Assembly (NCBI RefSeq): GCF_023502345.1
Contig: NZ_JAMFLX010000008.1
Span: 1 to 64,000, forward strand
DNA from: Parendozoicomonas callyspongiae
Lineage (GTDB): Bacteria; Pseudomonadota; Gammaproteobacteria; Pseudomonadales; Endozoicomonadaceae
DNA length: 64,000 nucleotides
Direction: 5' to 3'
Of this stretch, positions 54,713 through 64,000 are shown in pieces. The position numbers were made by a program, and so were the translations under genes. Each line of letters opens with the position of its first letter. Position 1 is the first letter of the stretch. The notes below the pieces were generated by a model. It saw only the letters and a program-made list of their open reading frames with translations, had not been told where the DNA came from and did not search any database.

Positions 54713-56170
54713 GTGAACCCAGAAAACACCAAGGATACTCTTTCTGAATGGATGGACCGGGAAGCCCGTGCCGAGGCGATGATTCCACTGGTGGGTCGGC
54801 TCTATCGTGAGCATCATGTCGTAACGTCGGTTTATGGACGGCCACTTATTAACCGTTCAGTGATCGATATTATCAAGGCTCACCGCTTTGTAAGACAGGT
54901 TGAGGGTACAGAACTGAGAGTCAGGGATTCTCTAAGAGTTCTGGAAACTCTGGATTCTCTCCATCTCGGCGAGTGCAGGATTGATATTGGCAAACTGGCA
55001 CTGAAATTCCAGCGCCAGAACAAAATTGCCGAGCTTGAGGATTTCCTCAGGGAAGAGCTGGTGGATGTGGTTGATGGAAGAGCCAGTGAAAGACTTGAGG
55101 GACAGGATGTTGTCCTGTATGGATTTGGCCGTATCGGTCGTTTGATGGCCCGCCTGCTGATTGAGCGTGCTGGTGGCGGTGAGGGTCTTAACCTGCGGGC
55201 GATTGTAGTGCGTAAGGGTTCTGCCCAGAATGATCTGCAGAAGCGGGCCAGCCTGCTGCGCCGTGATTCAGTGCATGGGCCTTTCCGGGGCACGCTCAGT
55301 GTTGATGAAGAGAACAGCTGCCTGATTGCCAACGGAGTCCGGATTCAGGTTATCTACGCTTCATCTCCAGACAGTATTGATTACACCAACTACGGCATTA
55401 AAAATGCCATTGTTGTCGATAATACCGGTGTCTGGCGTGATGCTGAGGGTCTTGGGTTGCACCTCAAGAGCCCGGGTGTATCTCGCGTTCTTTTGACAGC
55501 ACCTGGCAAGGGCGAGATCAAGAATATTGTTTACGGTGTAAACGATCATGCGCTGAGTACTGATGATCGTATTCTCTCGGCTGCATCCTGCACCACCAAT
55601 GCCATTACCCCGGTTCTGAAGGCAGTGATGGATAAATACGGTGTGGAGAATGGTCATGTGGAAACTGTTCATGCCTATACCAATGACCAGAACCTGATTG
55701 ATAACTACCACAAAGGTAACCGTCGTGGACGCAGTGCTGCACTGAATATGGTTCTGACGGAAACCGGTGCCGCCAAAGCTGTGTCCAAGGCACTGCCTGA
55801 GCTGGAAGGGAAACTGACCGGTAATGCCATCAGGGTTCCTACTCCCAATGTATCAATGGCCATCCTGAATCTGAATCTTGAAAAAGAGACAGATGCGGAC
55901 AGCCTCAATAATTACCTGCGCTGGTGTTCACTGTATTCAGACCTGCAGAAGCAGATCGATTTTGTGAATTCACGGGAAGTGGTATCCAGTGATTTTGTCG
56001 GCTCAAGGTATGCAGGTATTGTGGATGCCGAAGCCACTATCGTGGATGGTAAACGCGCAGTGCTTTATGTCTGGTATGACAATGAGTTTGGTTATAGCTG
56101 CCAGGTAAATCGTATCCTGCATAGCATGGCCGGTATCAGTGCTCGCAGCTATCCGCGCAGTACCGACTAA
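54713..56170 (+). CDS. gapB: Glyceraldehyde-3-phosphate dehydrogenase, long gapB-type
   Basis: 485 aa from GTG 54713. The GAPDH core starts at about residue 135 (..DVVLYGFGRIGRLMARLL) and carries the catalytic Cys in SAASCTTNAITPVL, the catalytic His in VHAYTNDQNL and VWYDNEFGYSC. The first 130 residues are an extra helical domain (..RLYREHHVVTSVYGRPLINRSV..) found in the roughly 460-480-aa proteins next to mfd in pseudomonads. That class is usually thought to work in the gluconeogenic direction; cofactor preference cannot be read from the sequence alone. Confidence 0.92.
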   Translation: MNPENTKDTLSEWMDREARAEAMIPLVGRLYREHHVVTSVYGRPLINRSVIDIIKAHRFVRQVEGTELRVRDSLRVLETLDSLHLGECRIDIGKLALKFQRQNKIAELEDFLREELVDVVDGRASERLEGQDVVLYGFGRIGRLMARLLIERAGGGEGLNLRAIVVRKGSAQNDLQKRASLLRRDSVHGPFRGTLSVDEENSCLIANGVRIQVIYASSPDSIDYTNYGIKNAIVVDNTGVWRDAEGLGLHLKSPGVSRVLLTAPGKGEIKNIVYGVNDHALSTDDRILSAASCTTNAITPVLKAVMDKYGVENGHVETVHAYTNDQNLIDNYHKGNRRGRSAALNMVLTETGAAKAVSKALPELEGKLTGNAIRVPTPNVSMAILNLNLEKETDADSLNNYLRWCSLYSDLQKQIDFVNSREVVSSDFVGSRYAGIVDAEATIVDGKRAVLYVWYDNEFGYSCQVNRILHSMAGISARSYPRSTD

Positions 56171-56191
56171 AACGTCAGGTTTGTTAAATTG

Positions 56192-58252
56192 TTAATCAGT
56201 CTCGGGGGGAGTATTAAACTCGTCCCAGGCTGACATCTCCTCACGACTGTCTTCAGATTGAGTATCTGAACCGGGTTCATTTTCTGGATCGATTCGCAGA
56301 TCTTCCGTTAGATCCTTGCGGTCATATCCCATAAGGTAGCTGTACCAGCTGCTCATTTTTTTGCCTAAACCGGGTTCATTCCCCTGAATGCGTGCAGAAT
56401 CGCTGCTCCAGGTGTTGTCACTGACAATATGGCGCTCGCCGTGGTAGCGGTTGAGAGTTGCCCAGGCATAGTAATCAGTCATCCAGTTCAGGAAACCACT
56501 GCGCTCCCAGTCAGGACGTACAACGCCTTTAATCATTAGCAGGTAGCTGGTCCAGTCAGCAGTTTCCGTTAACAGGTAATTCAGCCCCTCTCGGGCTTTT
56601 TCCCGGCTGGGAATATTTTTCCAGTAAACGGAAAGAGTCGCAGCCATGGCTATGGCTGATCCGGCAAATCCCATAATGTAGGGCTGGCTGCCATCATAGA
56701 GGTGCCCGGGTTCCAGGAACTTATCCCGTCCCATAAAGAGAAGCTGGTTCATGGCCAGGATAAAGCCCGTCACCAGTGATGAGCCCCAATCGTGGGTCAT
56801 ACATATGGAGAGCAGGGTGGGGATCATGTAGTTGGCATCAAGCGGGTGCTCATACCATTTTCTGTTGGACTCAACCTCATTAGGAATGTTGTGGTGATTT
56901 AGCACGGTTGCGGCAACAGCTGCAAAGACCAGCCCCCTGCGATGCTTCAGGCTCTGAAGGGTCATAAAACCATCAATGGCAACCTGCCAGAAATCCCCTG
57001 TTTTCCAGTTGCGATAGGCACTGGCGAGCATGCCAGCCGGGTAACTCTGGAATGTTGTGAACTTGGTGAGAAAGCCTGCAGAAGCCTGGGCAAAAAGCCC
57101 CAGCATTACCGCGTAACTGCTGGCAGCATAAGCCTTGACTCGAAAATCTGAACCATCTCTTCCCTGGCCATCAATTTCACGAGCCTGCTTGATATTGTCA
57201 TAAAACAGCTTGATCGCGACAGGGATAACCAGTGCCAGGTTGGTGAAGGGTTTGGCATAGGGTATCTGGCTGATCAGCTGTTCACTCATGGCAACAACAT
57301 GAGGCATGATCAGACCGGATTCATTGATTGGAGTCTCTTTACTGGCGTGCTGAACGAGAGCCTGATAAATGTAATTGCGGTAATAGTAGAGAGAGATAGC
57401 GATATGGGTCAGCTGGGCAAAGCTTTCGGGGGATATCTCCCTGCTGCGCATCTCTTCAGCCATCAGTTCGGCCGTTGATTTAGGAGGTCCGCTGATCTGT
57501 TCCAGAAGAAATTCCTGCAGCAAATCTCTCTGCAGAGGATTTAGCTCGTGATTAAGAAAGCGATGCAGGGCCTCATGCATATTCTGGCGTTCATATTCGC
57601 GCTGATCGCCCAAAAGCGGATTGGAGTTATGTTCGCCGGTAAGACGCTCGTCATACTGAGGGTTGTAATCAAGTTCGGGTCCGTTCGGTCCATCAACTAC
57701 CCGATAACCCATCCGGTCAAATGGCCTTTCCCCAGCCTGTGCGATTGGCGCAGGTTGTGATGGATCTGTTGAGGGAGAGGAGACATTGAGTTCCTGAGGG
57801 GTTTCACCTAATTCCATACCACCGTGGTAGTTCTCCAGTGGGTCATCCTGTGGGGAGATGGTGGAAGGGTCAAACGGCGGGTTCTCAGAAACCGGGTCTG
57901 GAGTTGGCTGCGTGGCTTGTCCTGAAGGGGAAATGTCATTTGGTACTTGAGGAGTTCCACCTAACTCTATATCACCATGGTAGTTTTCCAGAAAGTCAAT
58001 GGTAGGAGATGGTAGCGCTAAAGAGGTATTCGGCTCCCCATCCGTTTTTGCACTGGTAACATAATTCTGATTGAGAGGTTCTCTGAAAAATGCTTCTGGA
58101 TCGTCCTCCTTCAGGTTCGAAAGATAGTATTCAGGGGGTGCGTCATCGTCCCCGAAAGCCGGTGCCTGGTCTGCTTTTGTGTAGATTGTTACCAGGCAAA
58201 AAGTGGCGATTATCACCACAAATCCCTTCAGAATCCTGTCTGTATTCGGCAT
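56192..58252 (-). CDS. Unrecognised multi-pass envelope protein with internal repeat
   Basis: 686 aa from ATG 58252, chosen because a signal peptide or anchor follows (..ILKGFVVIIATFCLVTIYTKA); the frame runs 39 codons further upstream without one. No family recognised. Residues about 85-180 are Pro/Ser/Asp-rich and hold two copies of a roughly 45-residue repeat beginning LENYHGDIELGGTPQ and LENYHGGMELGETPQ, both ending P-F-D. After a charged helical stretch (about 200-310) come several hydrophobic segments between 310 and 620 (..NLALVIPVAIKLFYDNI; ..SYAVMLGLFAQASAGFL; ..GLVFAAVAATVLNH; ..IMGFAGSAIAMAATLSVYW). The C-terminus is acidic. It is monocistronic and converges with gapB at a 21-bp spacing. 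Confidence 0.75.
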   Translation of the reverse strand: MPNTDRILKGFVVIIATFCLVTIYTKADQAPAFGDDDAPPEYYLSNLKEDDPEAFFREPLNQNYVTSAKTDGEPNTSLALPSPTIDFLENYHGDIELGGTPQVPNDISPSGQATQPTPDPVSENPPFDPSTISPQDDPLENYHGGMELGETPQELNVSSPSTDPSQPAPIAQAGERPFDRMGYRVVDGPNGPELDYNPQYDERLTGEHNSNPLLGDQREYERQNMHEALHRFLNHELNPLQRDLLQEFLLEQISGPPKSTAELMAEEMRSREISPESFAQLTHIAISLYYYRNYIYQALVQHASKETPINESGLIMPHVVAMSEQLISQIPYAKPFTNLALVIPVAIKLFYDNIKQAREIDGQGRDGSDFRVKAYAASSYAVMLGLFAQASAGFLTKFTTFQSYPAGMLASAYRNWKTGDFWQVAIDGFMTLQSLKHRRGLVFAAVAATVLNHHNIPNEVESNRKWYEHPLDANYMIPTLLSICMTHDWGSSLVTGFILAMNQLLFMGRDKFLEPGHLYDGSQPYIMGFAGSAIAMAATLSVYWKNIPSREKAREGLNYLLTETADWTSYLLMIKGVVRPDWERSGFLNWMTDYYAWATLNRYHGERHIVSDNTWSSDSARIQGNEPGLGKKMSSWYSYLMGYDRKDLTEDLRIDPENEPGSDTQSEDSREEMSAWDEFNTPPETD

Positions 58253-58589
58253 GTCTTTTTTTGTGTTATACCCGCTGAGAACGAAAAGATAGTACTCTAA
58301 ACCCTTAATTCCGTATGGAATATTAAAGGCGTGATCATTATAATCCTGCGCAGGATATTCATGGGGCACGTACTCTTTGTTGGTTTGTAATGTTGACTGC
58401 GTGCCTTGGGACCCATTTGAGCCGGTTGCAGACTGAACACTAATGAGACGGGGTGAGTCTCATGTACTGCAAACGCTCCCTTTCTAGCTGGAATACAGGG
58501 CGATTTGAAAAGTAGAACAAGTGTTCAGAATTTGCCAGTAGCTGCCAATTCTCAAAAAACTCCTGCATGTATCAGGTTGGGCAAGACTT
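58253..58589. promoter_or_regulatory. Divergent intergenic region upstream of nqrA
   Basis: 337 bp. TGAGAC at 58444 and GTCTCA at 58457 form a small inverted repeat that could be an operator or part of the nqr leader. TTGACT at about 58391 lacks a good -10 at the right distance. No gene seen. Confidence 0.35.
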
Positions 58590-59921
58590 ATGATCAAAAT
58601 TAAAAAGGGTCTGAATCTGCCGATCACTGGATCGCCGCAGCAGGGTATCGCTGATGGCCCGGACATTCGTTCCGTGGCTGTTGTCGGTCCCGACTATATA
58701 GGCATGAAGCCTACTATGGCTGTCGCGGTTGGTGATCGTGTGAGATTGGGTGACCTTCTATTCACCGATAAGAAAACAGAGGGGGTGCGTTACACTGCAC
58801 AGGCCTCTGGTATTGTTTCCGCCATCCACCGTGGCGAAAAAAGGGTTCTTCAATCCGTTGTTATTGATGTTGACGGCGATGATGCAGTCGACTTCGGTGC
58901 TCACACTGTTGACTCTCTCTCAAGTCTTGGCCGTGACAAAATTGCTGAAGTCATGGTCGAATCCGGTCTGTGGACTGCGCTGCGTACCCGTCCTTTCAGT
59001 CGGGTACCTGCACCGGGAACCTCTCCCTGTTCCATTTTTGTAACTGCGATGGATACCAATCCTCTGGCTGCCAATCCAGAAGTTGTGATCGGCGAGCAGA
59101 GTGAAGCTTTCGAACAGGGCCTTGTGCTGCTCAAGCAGCTGACCGATGGCGCTGTTTATCTGTGTAAGGCTCCAGGTGCTCAGATGCCTGCCGGTCCTGC
59201 TGAAGTGGAAGAGTTTGACGGTCCGCACCCTGCGGGTCTGGCCGGTACTCATATTCACTTTATCGATCCTGTCAGCACGGAAAGAGTTGTCTGGACTGTT
59301 GGTTACCAGGACGTTATCGCTATCGGCAAGCTGTTTACCACCGGTAAGCTGTGGACCGAACGCGTTGTTTCAGTGGCCGGTCCTCAGGTGGAGAGGCCAG
59401 CTCTGGTTCGTACCCGTCTGGGTGCCAGCATTGAAGAGCTGACTGCGGGTAATCTGAAGGCAGGTGAAAACAGACTGGTTGCCGGTTCTGTTTTTGGTGG
59501 ACGAACTGCACGTGGATCTTTCGCGTTCCTGGGCCGCTACCACAACCAGGTCAGTGTTCTGCTGGAAGGTCGTGAGCGTCCCATGCTGCACTACCTGACT
59601 CCCGGTACTGACCGTCATTCTGTGATGCCGACGTACGTCTCTCATCTGATGAACAAGCTGTTCTCATTCACCACCTCTACCAATGGCAGTGAGCGTGCTA
59701 TGGTGCCGGTTGGCTCTTATGAGAAGGTAATGCCTCTGGATATTCTGCCAACTCAGCTGCTGCGCAGTCTGATTTATGGCGATATCGTGGAAGCGGCCAC
59801 CCTGGGTGCGCTGGAACTGGATGAAGAAGATCTTGCCCTGTGCAGCTATGTCTGCCCCGGCAAGTACGAGTATGGTCCTATCCTGCGCGATAACCTGACC
59901 CGTATCATCAAAGAGGGATAA
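58590..59921 (+). CDS. nqrA: Na+-translocating NADH:quinone reductase subunit A
   Basis: 443 aa. Cytoplasmic-side subunit of the sodium-pumping Nqr complex; starts [20 protein letters not shown], typical of NqrA, with ..[27 protein letters not shown].. and a C-terminal ..[19 protein letters not shown]. It opens a six-gene operon with very short gaps (4 bp to nqrB). Nqr couples NADH oxidation to Na+ export, which fits a marine organism. Confidence 0.97.
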   Translation: MIKIKKGLNLPITGSPQQGIADGPDIRSVAVVGPDYIGMKPTMAVAVGDRVRLGDLLFTDKKTEGVRYTAQASGIVSAIHRGEKRVLQSVVIDVDGDDAVDFGAHTVDSLSSLGRDKIAEVMVESGLWTALRTRPFSRVPAPGTSPCSIFVTAMDTNPLAANPEVVIGEQSEAFEQGLVLLKQLTDGAVYLCKAPGAQMPAGPAEVEEFDGPHPAGLAGTHIHFIDPVSTERVVWTVGYQDVIAIGKLFTTGKLWTERVVSVAGPQVERPALVRTRLGASIEELTAGNLKAGENRLVAGSVFGGRTARGSFAFLGRYHNQVSVLLEGRERPMLHYLTPGTDRHSVMPTYVSHLMNKLFSFTTSTNGSERAMVPVGSYEKVMPLDILPTQLLRSLIYGDIVEAATLGALELDEEDLALCSYVCPGKYEYGPILRDNLTRIIKEG

Positions 59922-59925
59922 CAGA

Positions 59926-61119
59926 GTGCTGAGAAAGATATTAGACAGCCTGACTCCTCATTTTGAGAAGGGCGGCAAGTACGAAAAACTGTTTCCGCTG
60001 TTCGAGGCGATGGACACTCTGTTCTATCAGCCCAACAGCGTAACTCACACCACTTCCCATGTGCGTGACGGTATTGACCTGAAGCGTATCATGATCGTGG
60101 TCTGGGCCTGTGCCTTCCCGGCCATGTTCTTCGGTATGTGGAACGTTGGTTTCCAGGCGAATACCGCGATTGCTGGTGGCCTGTCTGCTCCGACCGACTG
60201 GCACAGCTGGTTCTTTATTGGGCATGATCCTTCCAGCCTGCTGGATAACATGATCTATGGTGCAGCCTACTTCCTGCCGGTTTATGCCGTGACCTTTGCG
60301 GCCGGTGTATTCTGGGAAGTCCTGTTCTGTATTGTCCGCAAGCATGAAGTGAATGAAGGTTTCTTCGTAACCTCCATCCTGTATGCCCTGATCGTGCCAC
60401 CCACTATTCCTCTGTGGCAGGTAGCTCTGGGTATCAGCTTCGGTGTTGTGATCGGTAAGGAAGTGTTCGGTGGTACCGGCAAGAACTTCCTGAACCCGGC
60501 TCTGACTGGCCGTGCCTTCCTGTTCTTCGCATATCCTGCGCAGATTTCCGGTGACATGGTATGGACTGCAGTCGACGGCTTCAGTGGTGCAACCGCTCTG
60601 AGTATCGCTTCCAGCGGTGGTGTGGACGCTCTGCTGCAAAATGGTATTACCTGGTTTGATGCCTTCTTTGGCAGCATTCAGGGTTCCATGGGTGAAACCT
60701 CCACTCTGGCCATTCTGCTGGGTGGCGCGGTGATGCTGGTTATGGGCGTTGCTTCCTGGCGTATTGTTGCCGGTACTCTGTTGGGTATGGTGGCAACGAC
60801 GCTGCTGTTCAATGCTATCGGATCCGATACCAACCCGATGTTTGCCCTGCCTTGGTACTGGCACTTCGTTCTGGGTGGTTTCGCCTTTGGTCTGATCTTT
60901 ATGGTGACTGATCCTGTATCAGCTTCCATGACTCATCTAGGTCGCTGGTACTACGGTGCCCTGATTGGTGTGATGGCAACCCTGATCCGGGTCATCAACC
61001 CTGCATATCCAGAAGGCATGATGCTGGCCATTCTGTTCGGTAACCTGTTTGCGCCGCTGATTGACTACTTCGTCGTTCAGGCCAACATCAAGCGTCGGGA
61101 GGCCCGTATCAATGGCTAG
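59926..61119 (+). CDS. nqrB: Na+-translocating NADH:quinone reductase subunit B
   Basis: 397 aa, multi-spanning. The covalent FMN threonine lies in [10 protein letters not shown] near residue 230. Family features ..[23 protein letters not shown] and ..[24 protein letters not shown] are present. nqrC starts inside its last codons. Confidence 0.97.
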   Translation: MLRKILDSLTPHFEKGGKYEKLFPLFEAMDTLFYQPNSVTHTTSHVRDGIDLKRIMIVVWACAFPAMFFGMWNVGFQANTAIAGGLSAPTDWHSWFFIGHDPSSLLDNMIYGAAYFLPVYAVTFAAGVFWEVLFCIVRKHEVNEGFFVTSILYALIVPPTIPLWQVALGISFGVVIGKEVFGGTGKNFLNPALTGRAFLFFAYPAQISGDMVWTAVDGFSGATALSIASSGGVDALLQNGITWFDAFFGSIQGSMGETSTLAILLGGAVMLVMGVASWRIVAGTLLGMVATTLLFNAIGSDTNPMFALPWYWHFVLGGFAFGLIFMVTDPVSASMTHLGRWYYGALIGVMATLIRVINPAYPEGMMLAILFGNLFAPLIDYFVVQANIKRREARING

Positions 61120-61903
61120 TAACGACACCATTAAAAAGACCCTGATGGTCACGGTTGGCCTGTCTCTGGTCTGCTCTGTACTGGTATCCAGTGCGGCGGT
61201 TTTCCTGAAGCCGACCCAGGATGAGAACAAGGTTCTGGATGTTCAAAAGAACATTCTTGCCATCTCCGGTCTGGTAAAAGATCCCAAGGCTCTGAGCCGC
61301 AGCGAGATCACTGCCAAGTTCAAGGAAGTGACTCCTCGCCTGGTGAATGTGGAAACCGGCAGGTTTGACACGTCCGGTACTGATCCGGTGACCTACAACC
61401 AGCGTAATGCCGCCAAGGATCCAGCCACTTCCGTGAAGCTGCCTTCCAGTGAAGACCAGGCACTGATCAAGCGTCAGGCCAAACTGGCCAAGGTTTACGA
61501 AGTGCGCAAGGGTGACCAGCTGGAAACCCTGATCCTGCCTATTCACGGTTATGGTCTTTGGTCCACTCTTTACGGCTACATGGCTCTGGATGCTGATCTG
61601 AAAACCGTGGTTGGTTTCGGTTTCTATGAGCATGCTGAAACCCCAGGCCTCGGTGGTGAAGTTGATAACGCGAAGTGGAAAGCCAGCTGGAAAGGTAAAG
61701 AAATTTACGACGCCAATGGCAAGCTTGATATCAACGTGATTAAAGGCAGTGTTAACCTGAGTTCACCACGTGCCATCCATGAAATCGATGGTCTGTCCGG
61801 TGCAACCCTGACCGCCCGCGGCGTTGATAACCTGGTTAAGTTCTGGCTGAGTAACAACGGCTTCGGTCCCTTCCTGGCCAACCTGAAGAAGGGGGATGCG
61901 TAA
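61112..61903 (+). CDS. nqrC: Na+-translocating NADH:quinone reductase subunit C
   Basis: 263 aa from ATG 61112, overlapping nqrB by 8 bp; an upstream in-frame ATG at 61061 lies inside nqrB and is unlikely. One N-terminal transmembrane helix (..[22 protein letters not shown]) anchors a periplasmic domain with the FMN-attachment motif SGATLTARG. Confidence 0.96.
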   Translation: MASNDTIKKTLMVTVGLSLVCSVLVSSAAVFLKPTQDENKVLDVQKNILAISGLVKDPKALSRSEITAKFKEVTPRLVNVETGRFDTSGTDPVTYNQRNAAKDPATSVKLPSSEDQALIKRQAKLAKVYEVRKGDQLETLILPIHGYGLWSTLYGYMALDADLKTVVGFGFYEHAETPGLGGEVDNAKWKASWKGKEIYDANGKLDINVIKGSVNLSSPRAIHEIDGLSGATLTARGVDNLVKFWLSNNGFGPFLANLKKGDA

Positions 61904-61904
61904 C

Positions 61905-62573
61905 ATGAGTGTGATAAACACCAAAGAAGTTCTGCTCACGCCGATCTTCAACAACAACCCCATCGCCCTGCAGATACTGGGTATCTGTTCCGCGCTGGCG
62001 GTAACCACGGGTATGCAGACCTCGCTGGTGATGACCCTGGCGGTTATCTTCGTAACAGCGTTTGCCAACCTGTTTGTCTCCGTTATCCGTAACCATATTC
62101 CAGGCAGCATACGGATCATCGTACAGATGACCATTATCGCTTCCCTGGTAATCCTGGTTGACCAGTTCCTGAAGGCTTATGCCTTTGATACCAGTAAGCA
62201 GCTGTCGGTATTCGTTGGTCTGATTATCACCAACTGTATCGTAATGGGGCGTGCGGAAGCCTTCGCTATGAAGAATCCTCCCATGGCTTCTTTCATTGAC
62301 GGTATCGGTAATGGTCTGGGCTATGGTCTGATCCTGCTGGTTGTAGCTTTCTTCCGTGAGCTGCTGGGTGCAGGCAAGCTGTTCGGTGTTGTGATTCTGC
62401 CTACTGTGAACAACGGTGGCTGGTACAACCCTAACGGCTTGATGCTGCTGGCTCCAAGTGCATTCTTCCTGATCGGCCTGTTCATCTGGGCCTTGCGTAC
62501 CTGGAAGTCTGACCAGGTGGAAACTGAAGAGCACAAGATGGCACCTCACACCATCGCGTCGGAGGCTCACTAA
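61905..62573 (+). CDS. nqrD: Na+-translocating NADH:quinone reductase subunit D
   Basis: 222 aa from ATG 61905, one base after nqrC; a preceding ATG at 61896 is within nqrC. Hydrophobic subunit with cysteines in ..[12 protein letters not shown] and ..[15 protein letters not shown] that hold the intramembrane iron centre together with NqrE. Confidence 0.96.
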   Translation: MSVINTKEVLLTPIFNNNPIALQILGICSALAVTTGMQTSLVMTLAVIFVTAFANLFVSVIRNHIPGSIRIIVQMTIIASLVILVDQFLKAYAFDTSKQLSVFVGLIITNCIVMGRAEAFAMKNPPMASFIDGIGNGLGYGLILLVVAFFRELLGAGKLFGVVILPTVNNGGWYNPNGLMLLAPSAFFLIGLFIWALRTWKSDQVETEEHKMAPHTIASEAH

Positions 62574-62574
62574 T

Positions 62575-63174
62575 ATGTTTGAACAGTATCTGAGCCTGTT
62601 TGTGAAGGCTGTGTTTGTCGAGAATATGGCCCTGGCCTTCTTCCTCGGCATGTGTACCTTCCTGGCTGTATCCAAAAAAGTACAGACTGCGATTGGTCTG
62701 GGTGTGGCGGTTATTTTCGTACTGCTGCTGACCGTGCCTCTGAACCAGCTGATCTATCAGCATGTTCTGAAAGAGGGCGCACTGGTTGAAGGCGTTGACC
62801 TGACCTTCCTGGGTTACATCACCTACATCGGTGTTATCGCTGCGTCCGTACAGATTCTGGAAATGATTCTGGATAAATATGTACCGGCACTTTACAACGC
62901 CCTCGGCGTGTTTCTGCCACTGATCACCGTAAACTGCGCCATTCTGGGTGCCTCCCTGTTTATGGTGGAGCGTGACTACAGCTTCGGCGAAGGTGTGGTT
63001 TATGGCATTGGTGCAGGTGTTGGCTGGATGCTGGCCATTGTGGCTCTGGCCGGTATTCGTGAAAAGCTCAAGTACAGCGATGTGCCCCCAGGGCTGCGTG
63101 GGCTGGGCATTACCTTTATCACCGTTGGACTGATGTCTCTTGGCTTCATGTCCTTCTCCGGTGTCCAGCTGTAA
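62575..63174 (+). CDS. nqrE: Na+-translocating NADH:quinone reductase subunit E
   Basis: 199 aa, six predicted helices. Cysteines in ..[14 protein letters not shown] and ..[14 protein letters not shown] are the mates of those in NqrD. One base separates it from nqrD. Confidence 0.96.
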   Translation: MFEQYLSLFVKAVFVENMALAFFLGMCTFLAVSKKVQTAIGLGVAVIFVLLLTVPLNQLIYQHVLKEGALVEGVDLTFLGYITYIGVIAASVQILEMILDKYVPALYNALGVFLPLITVNCAILGASLFMVERDYSFGEGVVYGIGAGVGWMLAIVALAGIREKLKYSDVPPGLRGLGITFITVGLMSLGFMSFSGVQL

Positions 63175-63187
63175 AGGAGCGTGAGTT

Positions 63188-64000
63188 ATGGGAAGTGAAC
63201 AGATCATAATGCTCGGGGTGGCCCTGTTTACGGTCATCGTCCTGGCATTGGTTATGGTGATCCTGGCGGCCCGCTCCAAGCTGGTCAGCAGTGGTGATGT
63301 CACCATTTCTATTAATGACGATCCTGAAAAGGCCATTACTGTCCCTGCGGGCAGTAAGCTGCTGCAGACCCTGTCTGAAAAAGGTGTTTTCCTGCCGTCT
63401 GCCTGTGGTGGTGGCGGTACCTGTGCCCAGTGTTCCTGTAAGGTTCTGGAAGGTGGTGGTACTGCACTGCCTACCGAAGAGCCTCACTTCACTCGTGGGG
63501 AACTGCGTGAAGGCTGGCGTCTGTCCTGCCAGGTTGCAGTGAAAGAAGACATGAAGATCGAGGTAGAAGAAGAGCTGTTCGGCGTTAAGAAGTGGGAATG
63601 CGAAGTTGTTTCCAATGAAAACGTTGCCACCTTTATCAAGGAACTGGTTCTGAAGCTGCCTGAAGGCGAAGACGTTAACTTCCGTGCCGGTGGTTATGTC
63701 CAGCTGGAAACACCTGTCCATACCGTACACTACAAGGACTTCCACATTGAAGATGAGTACCGTGGTGACTGGGACAAGTTCAACATGTGGAAATACACCT
63801 CTGTTGTGAATGAACAGGTTATCCGTGCTTACTCCATGGCGAACTACCCGGAAGAGAAGGGACTGCTGAAATTCAATATCCGGATCGCTTCACCGCCTCC
63901 CGGACAGGATGACGTGCCTCCTGGCCAGATGTCTTCCTACGTCTTCAGCCTGAAGGCAGGTGACAAGCTGACCGTATACGGACCATTCGGTGAGTTCTTC
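63188..64000 (+). CDS. nqrF: Na+-translocating NADH:quinone reductase subunit F (partial)
   Basis: First 271 codons; the gene runs off the right edge (full proteins are about 407 aa). A single N-terminal helix (..[19 protein letters not shown]) is followed by a 2Fe-2S ferredoxin domain with cysteines in [14 protein letters not shown] and a later one in RLSCQ, then the start of the FAD-binding domain (..[15 protein letters not shown]). It is the NADH entry point of the complex. GGAG precedes the ATG. Confidence 0.97.
   Translation, partial: MGSEQIIMLGVALFTVIVLALVMVILAARSKLVSSGDVTISINDDPEKAITVPAGSKLLQTLSEKGVFLPSACGGGGTCAQCSCKVLEGGGTALPTEEPHFTRGELREGWRLSCQVAVKEDMKIEVEEELFGVKKWECEVVSNENVATFIKELVLKLPEGEDVNFRAGGYVQLETPVHTVHYKDFHIEDEYRGDWDKFNMWKYTSVVNEQVIRAYSMANYPEEKGLLKFNIRIASPPPGQDDVPPGQMSSYVFSLKAGDKLTVYGPFGEFF

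Noticed and set aside
59941-60864. 307-aa minus-strand ORF opposite nqrB
   Set aside because: Composition (His/Gln/Thr-rich, no domain) is typical of an antisense shadow of a hydrophobic membrane protein.

Overview
The window looks like a chromosomal segment of a marine gammaproteobacterium, most likely Endozoicomonas or a close relative (Oceanospirillales). The evidence is the set of protein families, a gene order that from memory largely follows Pseudomonas aeruginosa (moxR/bat operon next to the large NAD-glutamate dehydrogenase; pyrD-rmf-rlmKL; lol-comEC-exbBD-lpxK-kdsB-murB; topA-sulA/lexA-psrA-nagZ-MTIP-mfd-gapB), a complete Na+-pumping NADH:quinone reductase operon, and two very large or unusual orphan proteins. 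Species assignment is inference; no rRNA or tRNA gene is present.

Layout. 1-4.7 kb is an accessory patch. It holds the 3' end of an ISAzo13-like transposase, a 169-bp fold-back (MITE-like) element, an AT-rich secreted ExeM/NucH-type nuclease with a GlyGly-CTERM tail, an IS982-family transposase and a further copy of the fold-back element's end. 4.7-11.8 kb is a minus-strand Bat operon (moxR, DUF58, DUF4381, batA, batB/C fusion, batD). 12.2-17 kb is the 1600-aa NAD-glutamate dehydrogenase. 17.1-21.3 kb is an unrecognised 1383-aa protein. 21.5-26.5 kb carries pyrD, rmf, rlmKL, a 5'-deleted chloramphenicol acetyltransferase remnant and rsuA. 26.9-37.2 kb carries a single Lol permease plus lolD, a small basic protein, DUF2062, comEC and a tight operon exbB-exbD-lpxK-ycaR-kdsB-PTP-murB.

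37.3-38.6 kb has no protein gene. Immediately after the murB terminator lies what reads as a group II intron that has lost its reverse transcriptase. 38.6-49.8 kb carries topA, a DUF6586-like gene, sulA and lexA behind twin SOS boxes, psrA, an L,D-transpeptidase, nagZ, an MscS channel, methylthioinosine phosphorylase, and a response-regulator/PP2C + STAS + anti-sigma-kinase partner-switching module. 49.9-58.3 kb carries csiV, mfd, a gapB-type GAPDH and a second orphan, a multi-pass envelope protein with an internal repeat. 58.6 kb to the end is nqrABCDE and the first 271 codons of nqrF.

Most of the window is core metabolism, envelope biogenesis (Lol, LpxK, KdsB, MurB, NagZ, LDT, CsiV), DNA repair and SOS (LexA, SulA, Mfd, TopA) and respiration (Nqr). 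The points most worth a second look are the fold-back repeat family, the reverse-transcriptase-less group II intron behind a terminator and its possible 3' fragment after the nuclease gene, the truncated CAT gene, the two orphan proteins, and the Lol operon with only one permease.
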